The notes below the pieces were generated by a model. The model saw only the letters and a program-made list of their open reading frames with translations, ran no database searches and was not told the origin of the DNA. DNA of 64,000 nt from Amorphochlora amoebiformis (lineage: Eukaryota > Cercozoa > Chlorarachniophyceae), in NCBI GenBank assembly GCA_054601695.1, contig BAAHQB010000348.1, forward strand, positions 108,028-172,027. Direction: 5' to 3'. The first letter of the stretch is position 1, and each line of letters opens with the position of its first letter. The position numbers and the translations under genes were made by a program. Positions 43,180-64,000 of the stretch are shown piece after piece.

Positions 43180-44110
43180 TTACATGTATGTATATATATA
43201 TATACATATATATATGTGTATGTATACCTAGGTGTGTGAGCGGTGTGAAGCAACGTCTAGACGTGTAACAAGTGAATGAACATAGCAAGTAACCTGTTAC
43301 AAACGAATGAGCACAGCAAAAGTAACCTGTTTGTTACAGGTCCATGCCATTGGCTGTTGCTGGCACTCAAATCACAAATAAAAATTCACTCTTTTCTCAT
43401 ATCTGCTTATGCCGGCGACTTAGTAAGCTACCACCTAGGAAAAACGTATTCATTTCAGTAGCTAGTATGCGATAATCGTCTGATTATCCATAAGAAAAGT
43501 TGGATATATGTTTAACAATTATAATATTATACTCATTTAAAATGCTGACAATAATATGTTATATAGATACTGTAATTACTAGACAGTAGCTGCAGGTGTG
43601 TGGATATCATATATCTAGTGTATCATGCCTCGATGTACGTGTTGTACATCTACATGTCACCGTGAGATTGATTCGTCTATTAGTCAGTAGAGTCTAGCAG
43701 CGATATAATAATGGCAACTGATTCTAATCACTATATACTAGATATATGATAGAGAGAGCTTGACATGCACTCACAGACTCACTGAGATGCAGCAGATGAG
43801 GCTAAGTATATATATATATATATATATTATTTGCCTACGAATGTTTGAACACATTGAATATCTAGCGTAATCATTGAATAGTCGAAATGGTGATCATGAC
43901 TGGCGCATGAGTATAGTGAGTATACGGTCACGATAATAGTACTTACTATGTTACTTGCATGCATGCACATGGATAGCTCTAGCTCTAGGAAGTTGAGGAC
44001 TAGGCTACCGGGTCTCTGGTATAAGATTGAAGATTGGGTGTACATGTAGTAGATTGGAGATGATACTAGTCTTCTTGCATTCCTCTGTCTTCGTCTGGTT
44101 TTTCATATAC
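42386..44110. other. Conserved block between (GA)n and the LRR tail, no clear exon
   Basis: Counterpart of 7,741-9,480. AT tracts fill 42,485-42,740 and 42,950-43,215. Unique sequences at 42,770-42,945, 43,225-43,560 and 43,860-44,110 are shared among the copies. A plus-strand frame starting [15 protein letters not shown] (43,276) stays open for 61 codons here, but copy A has a stop after HI. Confidence 0.4.
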
Positions 44111-44116
44111 TCTTAT

Positions 44117-47300
<3,184 letters not shown>

Positions 47301-47330
47301 CTGAATCAAGTCGTCAAATGTCATTTGCCA

Positions 47331-48251
<921 letters not shown>

Positions 48252-48331
48252 GTCCCTCGAACATCTGGATTTGGAAGACAATTCTCTCAACTACACTCAA
48301 ATCGACCCAACTACTTTCGACTCGTTAAACG
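48252..48331 (+). CDS. LRR exon, arm C ([13 protein letters not shown]..)
   Basis: 80 nt, acceptor GATTCAG, donor AACG|GTAATA, phase 2 in and phase 1 out. Reads [19 protein letters not shown], then TTFDSLN. Inverted partner of 47,221-47,300: identical in the second half, and all six nucleotide differences in the strand half change amino acids. Confidence 0.75.
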
Positions 48332-48339
48332 GTAATACA

Positions 48340-49130
<791 letters not shown>

Positions 49131-49149
49131 AAAATAAATTTGTGCAAAC

Positions 49150-49722
49150 TGTGGTGAGTGTATGTAAAATGCATATATATTAATAAATATATATATATAT
49201 ATATGTACAATTAACTGAATTCCATGATTTAGCACATATATGTGTCCAGAAAGGTTAAATACGATAGTGTAGCAATGTAATAAACACATACTCCTTCATT
49301 CCAATATGTACATCCATATTAAACATTCATATGTATACACTGCTTGTCAGGGGTGCGGATGTACCCAGACCTTCCAACCATTCGGAATCGTATGGTAGGA
49401 AGCTTTAACCAAAACCTACCGAGTTTCCTAGATCCCTCTCAAGTGTGCTAATCATGCTTTTATGTAGCGCGAAACCCCAGAGGAGGGAAAAAAAAGACTT
49501 GAATCCGAAATCTCCTCAAATGGTAACAACCTTAGCCTTAGACCTAACCTTACTCTCAGCCCTAAGGTTAGTCTCAGCCTTAGCCTTAGGGCTATCGTTG
49601 TCTAGCCCCAGCTGTGGGCTTAGGCTACGTAGGCTTAACCCTAGACTTAGCTTAGGGTTATGGTTAGGGTTAGTATGGTTAGTATGTTTAGTATGGTCAG
49701 CAGTAGGGTTCGGGTTAGGGCT

Positions 49723-49766
<44 letters not shown>

Positions 49767-50365
49767 ATGTACATATTTATAAATATTGTTTTGGTAAATA
49801 TATACATATACATACAAACATGTTACCCTTTACGATAAAAAATATATATATGCTATACACTAATATACATGAATGACCAATGTTTACTGTTCAAAGGCTT
49901 AAATCCAATCTTTAAATGGAATGGTGGTAATAGTCACTCAGAGCCGAGAGAGGCGAAACAGAGCCTCTTCCACTCTTTCGACCCTCTATTCTCCACGCAC
50001 CTCTCTCTCTCTCTCTCTCTCTCAAGGCGCTACATTTACCTCGCTCCTCTCCCTTTCTCTCTTTGTCTCTTTGTATTTCTCTCTTCACCCCATCTCTCTC
50101 TTTCTGCCTTGCATCTCCTTCCTCTCTTTCGTCTCTTTCCTCTCTTTCCTCTCTTTCCTCTCTTTCCTCTCTTTCCTCTCTTCTCTCTTTTCCCTGTCTC
50201 TTTGTGTCTCTCTTTCGTTTGCCGTTAATCAGCCTTTGGTCTTTTCCCTTCTATTTTTCATGCTTGATATCTGTCTAACCCTTCCTATTGGTGCATGTAT
50301 ATCTCTTCCTCTCTCTTGCTCTCTGCCTCTCAAAATTCATCTCCTTGTGAGCGCCTGTTGTTATA

Positions 50366-50370
<5 letters not shown>
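49150..50370. repeat. GA/CT-rich repeat unit, inverted (arm C)
   Basis: Single inverted copy of the units at 10,386-11,540 and 45,466-46,690. Contains the candidate exon 49,432-49,522 (plus, SLSSVLIMLLCSAK), TTAGGG-like repeats at 49,660-49,735 and the mini-exon core near 49,893-49,919 (LNPIFKWN form). Confidence 0.8.
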
Positions 50371-51058
<688 letters not shown>

Positions 51059-51118
51059 TATTATATGTATAGTATATATCCTAGAAGTTTATTATACCAC
51101 AACATATTGACATCACAG

Positions 51119-51218
51119 ATGATTTTGAGGAAGTTGATTGAGATGAGAGTGACGTAATGGAGATCGAGATGAACTTGACGAACCCGATCCCGATAAGGTT
51201 GTCGAAATGGATACATAA
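51119..51218 (+). pseudogene. Acidic terminal exon of LRR gene, arm C (broken)
   Basis: Acceptor CATCACAG is kept, but TGA interrupts after seven codons and the segment is 100 nt instead of 98, so the acidic frame is lost. Copy A shows the same two-nucleotide difference. Confidence 0.5.
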
Positions 51219-52174
51219 ATAAGAGTATATGAAAAACCAGACGAAGACAGAGGAATGCAAGAAGACTAGTATCATCTCCAATCTACTACATGTACACCCA
51301 ATCTTCAATCTTATACCAGAGACCCGGTAGCCTAGTCCTCAACTTCCTAGAGCTAGAGCTATCCATGTGCATGCATGCAAGTAACATAGTAAGTACTATT
51401 ATCGTGACCGTATACTCACTATACTCATGCGCCAGTCATGACCACCGTTTAGACTATTCAATGATTACGCTAGATATCCAATGAGTTCCAACATTCGTAG
51501 GCAAATAATAGATACACTTAGCCTCATCTGCTGCATCTCAGTGAGTGCATGTGTCAAGCTCTCTCTATCATATATAGTGATTAGAATCAGTTGCTATTAT
51601 ATCGCTGCTAGACTCTACTGACTAATAGACGAATCAATCTCACGGTGACATGTAGATGTACAACACATCGAGGCATGATACACTAGATATATGATATCCA
51701 CGCGCATATATATATATATATACGTATACGTACACACCTGCAGCTACTGTCTAGAAATTACAGTATGTATATATCATTGTCAGCATATAAATGAGTGTAA
51801 TCTAGATAATATTATAATTGTTTAAACATATCCAACTTTTCTTCTGCATATGGATAATCACTGGATAATCTACACGATTATCCCATACTGAAATGAATAC
51901 GTTTTTACTACGTGTTAGCTTACAGCGTCGCCGCCGACTCGCCGGCATAAACAGATTGAGAAAAGAGTGAATTATTATTTGTGATTTGAGTGCCAGCAAC
52001 AGCCAATGGCATGGACCTGTAACAAACAGGTTACTTTTGCTATGCTCATTCGTTTGTAACAAGTTACTTGCTATGTTCATTCACTTGTTACACGTTGCTT
52101 CACACTGCTCACTTATTCGATTAACTTCACACCTAGGACATATATATATATATGTATATATATATATATGCATG

Positions 52175-52216
<42 letters not shown>

Positions 52217-52241
52217 TATTATATATATATATATATTATTT

Positions 52242-52281
<40 letters not shown>

Positions 52282-52291
52282 TGAATATACA

Positions 52292-52369
<78 letters not shown>

Positions 52370-52658
52370 CACATATATGGATAGAGGGATGGTAAGGGCA
52401 GGCACAAGGGTAGAGTTAAGGTTACAGATAACCCTCTTTCAACTAATGCCTGAGTAAGCTTTCAGTGACAACAACGATCATACTCCTCTGCCGACAAAAA
52501 AAAATTAAAAATTTCGCGGAAGAGAAGGATCTGGAGAAGGATGGAACGAGAAGAATAGGATAGGTAAGGATATGTCATATATAGTGCATATATATATATA
52601 TATATAGGTATAAATATATATATGTATATATAAAAGTTATATGTATATGTACTTATAT

Positions 52659-52690
<32 letters not shown>

Positions 52691-52691
52691 C

Positions 52692-52753
<62 letters not shown>

Positions 52754-52830
52754 AAAAGGATAGATGGACTGAGAGGGGTAGATGTGCAGGAGAGCGAGCG
52801 ACCGAGAGAGAGAGAGAAAGAGAGGAAATA
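51219..52830. other. Conserved block, inverted counterpart of 7,741-9,480, no clear exon
   Basis: Unique parts 51,230-51,700, 51,800-52,135 and 52,375-52,570. The small frame MDRGMVRAG...QLMPE-stop lies on the plus strand at 52,380-52,460. (AT)n tracts at 52,140-52,370 and 52,670-52,750. Confidence 0.4.
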
Positions 52831-52839
52831 CATTTCTTT

Positions 52840-53405
<566 letters not shown>

Positions 53406-53408
53406 CTC

Positions 53409-55590
<2,182 letters not shown>

Positions 55591-55599
55591 CTACCAATA

Positions 55600-55790
55600 C
55601 AAATTCAAACACATACTTTCAAATTCATATTATAGCTCTATAAGTGTATTACGCCATATATATATTGATGTATACATGATATTATTTGTATATATATGTA
55701 TATATATATATATATATGTATATATAATATGCGATATGTAGATGTCTGTATACCTGCATAATACGTATATATATAAAGTATAAATATATA

Positions 55791-55846
<56 letters not shown>

Positions 55847-55923
55847 TTTATATATATATATATACATATATATATGATATATATATATATATATAGAGTC
55901 AACAGGAGTTACAGGACACACAT

Positions 55924-55994
<71 letters not shown>

Positions 55995-56081
55995 TACATA
56001 TGTATTTCTACATACATATCACATATATTTCGCGGCTCGTGTATCGTAATACACATACATAATATTTTTATATATAAATAT

Positions 56082-56147
<66 letters not shown>

Positions 56148-56179
56148 CTATGTATCATAAATCAGTGTCCATGTATGTG

Positions 56180-56185
<6 letters not shown>
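55600..56185. repeat. AT-rich DNA with (AT)n tracts
   Basis: Short unique islands (55,600-55,660, 55,895-55,930, 56,000-56,060) among AT dinucleotide repeats. No exon seen. Confidence 0.8.
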
Positions 56186-56249
<64 letters not shown>

Positions 56250-56310
56250 AAAAACCTAAACCCTACCCTTAACCCTAACCCTAACCCTAACTAACCCTAA
56301 CTCGATATAT
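56186..56310. repeat. Poly-A run followed by CCCTAA repeats
   Basis: About 62 A residues, then AACCTAAACCCTACCC and several CCCTAA units to 56,305. The juxtaposition is found only in arm C. Confidence 0.8.
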
Positions 56311-56658
56311 GTATGTATAGGTATATATTATGTATGTATTCTTAGCATTCTAGACGTACTAATTACCTTAACAATGAAATATCCCTAACCCTTATATATA
56401 TAATCAACAAAGCTTACACTTTAAAGCATGGCGTATTTTTGCACAAAAACTACCCAAGTGCCAGCAGTTTCCAACTACAATACTTAGATTTAAAAACGCT
56501 CATACCATATAACCGAGCTCTAACCTAAAATAAGAACACCCACCTTCCCCATGGTCTTACCCCTTTAACACCCAAAGTCAAGCGCTAACCCCATACACCC
56601 AGATAACCCCCCTTTGGTTACCTTTTTTCTTCGAGGTTACACGCGTACAACTCATATT

Positions 56659-56769
56659 CTATATAAAGCGTTTTCCGCTGCGATAACCTTAAGACCCTGT
56701 GGGAAGCGAAACGGCGGCAGCTCGGGTGAGACCATTGGGTGCGCCGAAAAATGACACACGGGTGTGTCA
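56659..56769 (+). promoter_or_regulatory. Upstream region of KHA-like gene, arm C
   Basis: CTATATAAAG at 56,659-56,668 and the 18-bp palindrome (TGACACACGGGTGTGTCA) at 56,752-56,769, inverted counterparts of the elements at 38,318-38,425. Confidence 0.4.
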
Positions 56770-56928
56770 AATCAACAAAGGAGGTAATTGTAGTAAGGCT
56801 ATTAAAGGTTATAAAATGACCTCTAAAACTATTTACATTTTATAGATATCTTGAATGTATTTCAAGATACCTAAATTCAATAACTGAAACATTAAAATCG
56901 CGGGAGAGTGAGTGATCTGAGACAAAAT

Positions 56929-57800
56929 ATGGATTCTAGGCAAAATGGCCTTAATAATCTTTATAGACCAGGAATACGGAATTCCCCGGAGCAACATTCG
57001 GTAGAAGTTCGAATGGAAAAACCGCTTAAGTTGCACGCGTTGATGCCGGAGCCCGCAATCAAAAGGATATACGTCGAGGACCATGCACACACTTCGCTTA
57101 TCCGTCTATCCCCAGGGCAATCGGTCTGCCATTAAGGTACTCCCATCCAATCCATGTTTTTAGAAAAAAATACGAAAAATCGAGTGGAGATCGCGGTGAT
57201 TGATACCAGGCAATTGCCATCTCGAAGGAATCAAGCTTGTCCGATTTCGTTAGAACTGCAGAAGGCGGTCACACCAACCCATATGTTCTAGAAACAGGTA
57301 AAACTAGCTACCTGTGAGCTTTCTAAGTTCTATTTGGAAATGCTGAATTTGGTGGTTTCGGGGAGAGTAATGAGACGTCATCATATTATTCATAAAAATG
57401 GGGCCTGATCGAGATATCACTTTGAAACGAGAAGGGACATCTTGATGGTGATTGACTGCCTTATAAAAGTTACCTTCTGAACTTTCGATTACCGAAATAA
57501 GAAGAAATTCAATTTGTACATACTGCATGCGTATTATTTCGACGATGTGATATTTTTACACGTATTCATAATCAGCTAGCGAGTCCTCCAGTCTAGTTCA
57601 AGACGGCAATACACAAACATGGACGAAAGGGAGCCCCATCGCAATCCCAGCCTACCCCAAACCTCAAGCCATAGGTATCCAAACCGAAATCTATACATCG
57701 TAGAGATTACATGCTATATGAACACCTATAAACACAAAGGATACGACCAACATGCCATTTCTATTGTTTCGAAACTTGAATTATTCGGACTTCACATACC
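56929..57800 (+). pseudogene. KHA-like-domain gene, arm C (frameshifted)
   Basis: Exon 1 (56929-57136) is eight nucleotides shorter than in arm B, so its frame is broken. Exon 2 (57210-57297, 88 nt) has lost exactly nine nucleotides and stays open (AIAISKESSLSDFV...LET). Exon 3 near 57,392-57,440 has lost its AG acceptor and the LIRDGD frame. Exons 4 and 5 (about 57,600-57,790) are heavily changed. Probably inactive. Confidence 0.65.
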
Positions 57801-58099
57801 GTGAGTCATTAGTTGAAACAACGAAAAGGCGGGCACTATATTCACTGGCCCTTGGTAAGGTTGTCTTGATGTGGATTTGGTTATGAACCATTTGGTTGCC
57901 CGAGGTGGAGGCCGAAGCTTAAATTTTTGCATTAGTGATGGAATCGCACCAAAACCTGTCATGATCAAAGAGGAGCAGAGTTTCATGGTCGTACCATCTC
58001 CTTGCATAAACTACAGACATACATAATCCATTATTACATATACAGTAAACCTTTACTCTTTCGATTACTAAAGGCGGGTTCAAGGCGACCATTACATAT

Positions 58100-58330
58100 A
58101 CAAAACTTCTAATGAATATGCTATCGACTCGCTATCACGATGGAAGGACAAGGGGATATACTCACACTCCCGACGTCTCTCGAGTGATAAAATCAAGCCC
58201 CAACCATGAGCCAACATGTGCCAAGTAGAGCAAGGCAGAGTTGGATGCAACATCAACCTTCTCCTATGCACGTGGTTTATCCAGCATATGTTGGGAGGCT
58301 CCACCCATATTCCAAGCGCAGAAACAAACA
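58100..58330 (+). pseudogene. Decayed extra copy of exon b of the Pro/Gln/His-rich gene
   Basis: Related to exon b of copy A (1,346-1,622): SHDGRT/YTHTPDVSR-like start, then frame breaks and a stop. A relic of exon a' lies at about 57,890-58,010. Confidence 0.5.
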
Positions 58331-58417
58331 ATGTACATAATATTAATGTATTACAATTATAAATATAAATATGTGCATGTAATATGTGTGTATGTATATG
58401 TACACATGTATATATAT

Positions 58418-58450
<33 letters not shown>

Positions 58451-58565
58451 GTATATTACGCGTATTACATTCTTATGTAGATATACAAATGTGTATAAAA
58501 CCTCATAGGGCTACAGCTCGGTAACGTTTTTGAGGTTGTCTCGATGTGATTTTGATTATTACCAG

Positions 58566-59143
58566 GTTTGCTACTAAGGCGGGCTCGGCCCACGGACAGA
58601 GTGGAGGCCCAAGCATAAATCCCAGTCGCGCTAGTGTCCCCCACCAAACCCATCACATGATGAGCTTTCCGGGTCGTACCATCTACTTGCACACACTACA
58701 TATCCACGTAAACCTTACTTTTTGCATCACATACAGGCCGGGTTCAAGGCTACCAAGATCGCTTGTCTCATTTGCCATCACCGCTTCCTCAAGAAGAACT
58801 TACAGGAGGTCATGCTCACAGCCCCGACGTCTCTCGGAATCAAGCCCCAACCATGGGTCAGCACCTGCCGACTAGAAGAAATCAGGGTTTGGTGGATCAC
58901 GCGAGTCAACACCAGCCTTCTCCTATGCACGTGCAAGCTGGAGGCTCCATCCGTGTTCCACGTGTCAACCTGCCGCCGCTAGGCAGCGTTATGCCTAACA
59001 TTGTGGTCAATGGGTACTTGTTCATTGATGAGAATGAATATATCACAGATCTAAATATTACATATATATATATATGTATTATATTATTTTTTATTCATAT
59101 ATTGTACAAATTTAGACGTGCTTACATACATTTATTCTCATTC

Positions 59144-59188
<45 letters not shown>

Positions 59189-59343
59189 ATATATATATAG
59201 ACAACTCCCGATCGTGCATGAACGACGCGAAATCCCAGGCATAAATCTCAACCACAACAATGTCCTCCACCACGCAAACTCCCATGCATCCAACGCGACG
59301 AATCTAAATCATGTTTATAATTATGTATTTATATATATAAAAT

Positions 59344-59391
<48 letters not shown>

Positions 59392-59474
59392 TATATATAT
59401 ACACACATATATATATCCATATGTATACATCCACATAATATATGTATATATACATGTATGCATAAAATATATAC

Positions 59475-59553
<79 letters not shown>

Positions 59554-59645
59554 CATACACATATACACATATACACATACATATGCATATCTGCATGTGT
59601 ATGTACATGTATACACACATATATAAGTATATATATACCACGCTT

Positions 59646-59676
<31 letters not shown>

Positions 59677-60135
59677 TACATATATATATTATATACATAT
59701 ATATTTATTTATATATTTATACATATCTATGTATCTATATATATACCTGTACATGTTTAAATAGAAATATTCCACATATATACATATTAGATATATTTAT
59801 ACACACACACACACACACGCACATATATGCATATATTTTCACATATGTACACATATATATATACATATATATGATGCATATAAATAAATCTTATATATAT
59901 ATATATATGTATATGTAATACCTGGAAGTAAATTATATTGAATCTCAGGGTATGAGCAACAGGCTTCTACGTTCCAGGAGGCATCGAGTACCTATACACA
60001 GACCGGAGGTATCTACAGACCCGACGTCGATGGAAAAAGTCGAGTCCCAATCGGGGGCACACACGTGCCGAACACAGCTCAACGTGTCAACGGGGCGCCA
60101 CAAGGCGCCGCTGCACACCATTCGGGGGTTAAAAG
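58566..60135 (+). CDS. Pro/Gln/His-rich protein gene, arm C (best preserved 3' exons)
   Basis: Exons: a 58566-58672 (107 nt, [20 protein letters not shown]), b 58737-59013 (277 nt, [20 protein letters not shown] ... [15 protein letters not shown]), c 59201-59312 (112 nt, [15 protein letters not shown]) and d 59949-60135 (187 nt, [17 protein letters not shown] ... [14 protein letters not shown]). Junctions a-b (phase 1) and b-c (phase 2) fit exactly; c-d does not fit with the donor found, so a small exon or other donor is missing. No domain is recognised. High H/P/Q/S/G content suggests a disordered protein. Confidence 0.5.
59320..59940. repeat. AT and CA microsatellites in the intron before exon d
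   Basis: (AT)n at about 59,340-59,395 and 59,478-59,550, with a CACACA run near 59,800-59,820. No exon found to resolve the c-d phase gap. Confidence 0.8.
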
Positions 60136-60139
60136 GTTG

Positions 60140-60267
60140 GTTATTGTTCGTGATTTTGTATGTGATATGTACACATACAAACACACACACATGTATGTAT
60201 ATGTGTATGTGTATATATATATATATGTGTGTGTGTATATATGTACATAAGGTGATAGATACTCCCA

Positions 60268-60326
<59 letters not shown>

Positions 60327-60349
60327 CATTTATATATATATATATATAA

Positions 60350-60404
<55 letters not shown>

Positions 60405-60407
60405 TAT

Positions 60408-60469
<62 letters not shown>

Positions 60470-60557
60470 TATATATATGTGTATGTAATATATATATATA
60501 TATATATATATAATTATATAGAATATCTATATATGTGTTATATATGTTTTATATTAA

Positions 60558-60641
<84 letters not shown>

Positions 60642-60790
60642 TAAAATATATATAATTTATTTCCATTACAAAACTACGCACTTTCCATCGTATACACACA
60701 TATAAAAAACATAGCATATATTTATATTTACACATGCGCGATATTTAGATAGATTTGTATATACATCCAGTATTGATATATATTTGAACA
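60140..60790. repeat. (AT)n tracts between genes
   Basis: Mostly AT dinucleotide (about 60,270-60,460 and 60,560-60,630). Unique ends are shared inverted with 34,560-35,060. Confidence 0.9.
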
Positions 60791-60792
60791 AC

Positions 60793-61150
60793 ATGGCTGG
60801 TTTTGAAAAAATTATGCCCCACAGGGTGACATCGTCGCGCGGCAAGAAGGAACGTAACCCACCAAAACGCAGGAGATTCGCAAAAGTAAAACCAATTTTA
60901 ATTCTTTGATATATTCCAAAAAATCTTCCACGTTGACATTCTTGTGAGATATCGTACCATTCAGTCCATCTGTCACTGGTGTGGGTCCATTTGTAAAGAG
61001 GGCCTCGCGCGTCACATCCAAGAGAAGTGTGATGATGGCTTGTTTCGGGCTGCGTGTGATGTTATTCGCAAAATGTTCGGAAATGGCAAAGTGAGGGTAA
61101 TGAAAACACAAACCTACGCACTCACTCACGTGTCCCAACATTATATATAT

Positions 61151-61181
<31 letters not shown>

Positions 61182-61315
61182 CATATATATCTATATATAT
61201 ATATATATATAAAGGTTATATTTTCATAATTAGTTTTTGTGTACAAAGAAGCATATGCAAACATACATGTTTATATGAACATATTTGTATATATGTATGT
61301 ATATGTATATATTTG

Positions 61316-61357
<42 letters not shown>

Positions 61358-61360
61358 ATG

Positions 61361-61404
<44 letters not shown>

Positions 61405-61667
61405 TTATATATACATATTCAGTATCTCAACCCACCCCATACGCGTTTGAGAGGTTACCACTTCGATCGGTAATCGTTGATGTATTTGACTAGGTAAGTA
61501 AAGGCGACATCAAGAAGGCGTACGTTGAGCTTACGAAACGCCCAGAATTCAAGTCTGAGCTTATGTCTCGCATCAGAGAGCAAATGGTAAGAACATACTT
61601 AGCTCTGAGCAGATCTTGGTTACCATGATGTTTATGCATTCCTTTGTTCGTTCGTAACGATGCGCTG

Positions 61668-61734
<67 letters not shown>

Positions 61735-61852
61735 CATACCTATATATATATATACATATATACAATATATATATATGTATATATATATATATGTGTAGAC
61801 AAAGAGAGTACATAGATATGCAATGTATCATGGAGATATTTGTTCGTTATGA
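60793..61852 (+). CDS. Small zinc-finger-like protein gene, arm C
   Basis: Exons 60793-60885, 60965-61090, 61494-61586 and 61799-61852, all phase 0, mirror the arm B gene. Exon 2 (zinc-finger-like, CHWCGSIC...HIQEKC) appears identical to arm B. Exon 1 has one change (I for L at residue 7). Exon 3 differs at four residues (I/V, F/L, I/M, T/S), with only amino-acid-changing differences seen. Exon 4 reads [21 protein letters not shown]. Both copies could be active. Confidence 0.6.
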
Positions 61853-61921
61853 TTATGTCAAGACATCATTTTAAAAGCATATACGCACAGGTGTATGTAT
61901 ACATATAATATATATATATAT

Positions 61922-61964
<43 letters not shown>

Positions 61965-62212
61965 TACAGCATGTAAAGGTAGCGCGGAACCTATAGTCTG
62001 TAACTACACAGCACTGCCTGAGCTACCGTGAGATTTCCTCAGAGTATACGTAGTGGCGCAATAGTCGGAACCCAATATTCTCGGAACCCATACGTTGCGA
62101 AGGAGATTAAAGGAAGTATCCGACGACCGCAAGAAGTTATCTATAATCATTCGTCATAATCCAAACGGACTTGAATCGAGCTCTGGACTACCATCTACTA
62201 TACCACTGCGCT

Positions 62213-62219
<7 letters not shown>
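61965..62219 (-). repeat. tRNA-derived SINE-like element, arm C
   Basis: Inverted counterpart of 32,995-33,243. The A box (TAGCGCAGTGG) is retained; the B box is slightly changed (GAGCTCGATTC). Confidence 0.6.
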
Positions 62220-62247
<28 letters not shown>

Positions 62248-62439
62248 TATGTATTTATATATATATATATATATATATTATATATTTTTATAGTAATATA
62301 TATGTTATACATATATATATATATATGTATATTTATTTATTTATATATGTATATATTTTAGATAATGTAATATCTACATATATATTAGGACATGTATATA
62401 TGATAATGTAATGTGTATAGATTTCTACACATAATAATG

Positions 62440-62485
<46 letters not shown>

Positions 62486-62520
62486 TAAGTAATTATACAG
62501 ACATACAATATTTATACATA
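62220..62520. repeat. AT-rich DNA
   Basis: (AT)n tracts at about 62,217-62,245 and 62,445-62,483, with degenerate AT-rich sequence. Shared inverted with 32,705-32,995. No exon seen. Confidence 0.85.
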
Positions 62521-62531
62521 ATTCCCATCAG

Positions 62532-62919
62532 ACTGATCGTGTCAAGGTAACGATAAGGCACACAGTGTAATGGTTCACGATATGTATTCAATCTTCCTGG
62601 CTGCCACAAGTTTCACAGAAAACACATATAATAATATTCATCACTATCTCAAGGTCCAGAGCACCTCCCAGTAATGTGTTAGGGTATAAAGAGAACCATG
62701 GACTTGACGCCATGGCTTGCTTATTTTTCCGGCTTTTGGCCTCAAGATGCCCCGTTGCAGGTACATATTGATACTGGTTAATGATAGGCATTAGGGTACT
62801 TTTCAGGGCTACGACTAGTCTGGGTAATAAAAAAAAAGTACGATATTATTCGTAAGAGTGATGTATATATAAATTGTCTTGTTACATACAAACACAAATA
62901 TTATACACACTTTAAAATT

Positions 62920-62994
<75 letters not shown>

Positions 62995-63572
62995 GCATAT
63001 ATATATATATATTATATATGTGTATACATGGTAAACTAAATATATATGGAGATGTGTGTGTATAATATTACGTGTGTGTATAATATTACCTATGTATATA
63101 TTATTATATATATATATATATATATATATACGCATATATAAAACATTTTATATATATATATTATATATATATATATATATATAATATTACATATTTCTAT
63201 GTACATACACGTATATAATATACATAATATATAATTATTTAAAAATATTAAAGCACATACATCCATTCATTAGTCCTGATAGTCCTGCTAGCGTAATATT
63301 CAAATCTATTTTTCCATACACAGCCGGATTGGACTCGTACAACTTTACTGGTTTCGTTGCAGACCCACCAACACACACACATTCGCTAACTACACCTCTA
63401 AAGCTGCCTCTTAGTATCTATCGCTTTCTGAAACCTTGTTTTGTTTAGACGCGGACATCAGCGCCGAGGTGAAGAAATTTATCCTCAAGTGGATTCTAAT
63501 GACTCGGAAGACTGCAGGGAGAGATGGCCTAAATGCCATTGGCTATACTTCGCAAGACTCGCTATCAAATGG
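62532..63572 (+). pseudogene. Gene of small exons, arm C (damaged)
   Basis: Counterpart of 31,719-32,689. The first exon (from 62532, TDRVKVTIRHT) has lost its GT donor (CACACAGTGTAATGG in place of CACACGGTAATGG). The second (62654-62714) is 61 nt, one base too long, with a resulting stop, and its donor GTATGC has become GCTTGC. The 16-nt (62761-62776), 27-nt (63324-63350) and 124-nt (63449-63572) exons remain open; the last has one amino-acid change (R to K). Confidence 0.55.
62825..63240. repeat. AT-rich intron and (AT)n tracts
   Basis: (AT)n at about 62,925-62,990 and 63,100-63,185 among AT-rich DNA. No exon. Confidence 0.85.
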
Positions 63573-63574
63573 GT

Positions 63575-63771
63575 AAAAACGTTTATATTAATGATGTGTT
63601 TATGTATGCAGGAAGTATAGATATAGATATTTATGTATATATGGATATCAATATAATGATATGTCATATATGTGTGTCGATGTACAGTGTCCCACCCCAC
63701 CCCATGTGTACTCAAGATATATACACACAAGCACGTATGTATATATATATATATATATAAATATATTGTTA

Positions 63772-63804
<33 letters not shown>

Positions 63805-63952
63805 TACATAAATTTATAAATATATACGTATACACCTATGTGTGTATATGTATACATATACGCATATGTACACACATATATAGAGAAAATCCGTACATAT
63901 CTATTTTATATCAAATTATATACGGACATACATTACACTACATACATCTATG

Positions 63953-63997
<45 letters not shown>

Positions 63998-64000
63998 TAT
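63575..64000. repeat. AT-rich outer end of arm C
   Basis: Inverted counterpart of 31,275-31,715, ending in (AT)n at the window edge. No exon supported. Confidence 0.8.

Noticed and set aside
43276-43461. Frame [15 protein letters not shown]... as a gene
   Set aside because: It is interrupted by a stop in copy A and changes length in arm C, and it lacks splice or start context, so it is kept only as a conserved block.

Overview
The window is nuclear DNA from a eukaryote. Coding sequence occurs as short exons with GT..AG borders and matching reading phases, and introns are either short (about 60-90 nt) or filled with very long (AT)n tracts. Interstitial CCCTAA/TTAGGG-like tracts suggest TTAGGG-type telomeres. 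The species cannot be named from the sequence. Exactly 72-nt, phase-2 LRR exons resemble those of brown-algal LRR receptor genes and animal LRR genes, so a protist or alga is my best guess. Almost all long open frames are translations of microsatellites (YIYI, SLSL, RERE) and are not genes.

Layout: (1) 1-14,150 is 'copy A' of a large low-copy segment. (2) 14,640-27,880 is an array of LRR exons on the minus strand, embedded in AT-rich introns. (3) 28,071-30,980 (minus) is the 5' part of the gene that reads into the array: a novel N-terminal region followed by five LRRs, with every splice phase consistent. (4) About 31,275-47,330 is arm B. (5) 47,331-48,251 is a spacer derived from the LRR array. 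(6) 48,252-64,000 is arm C, the inverted counterpart of arm B, giving a palindrome with arms of roughly 16 kb. Copy A is in direct orientation relative to arm B (1 corresponds to 35,247).

Each segment copy carries the same gene series, in the order met on arm C's plus strand: the 3' end of an LRR gene with an acidic tail; on the opposite strand, a gene ending in a short basic exon next to a (GA)n tract; a small gene with a KHA-like domain; and a proline/glutamine/histidine-rich gene. Arms B and C also carry a small zinc-finger-like gene, a tRNA-derived SINE-like element, and a gene of many tiny exons. The copies decay in a complementary way: the KHA-like gene is intact only in B, while the Pro/Gln/His-rich gene is best preserved in A and C.

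The most interesting signal is the LRR exon array. Six type II exons are nearly identical in flanks and in their second halves, but differ at the solvent-exposed positions of the LxxLxLxxN beta-strand. The LRR exon pair at the two inner ends of the palindrome shows the same pattern, with six differences, all of them amino-acid changing. Symmetric 72-nt exons of one phase, homogenised flanks and hypervariable binding-face residues suggest a recombining, diversifying recognition receptor.
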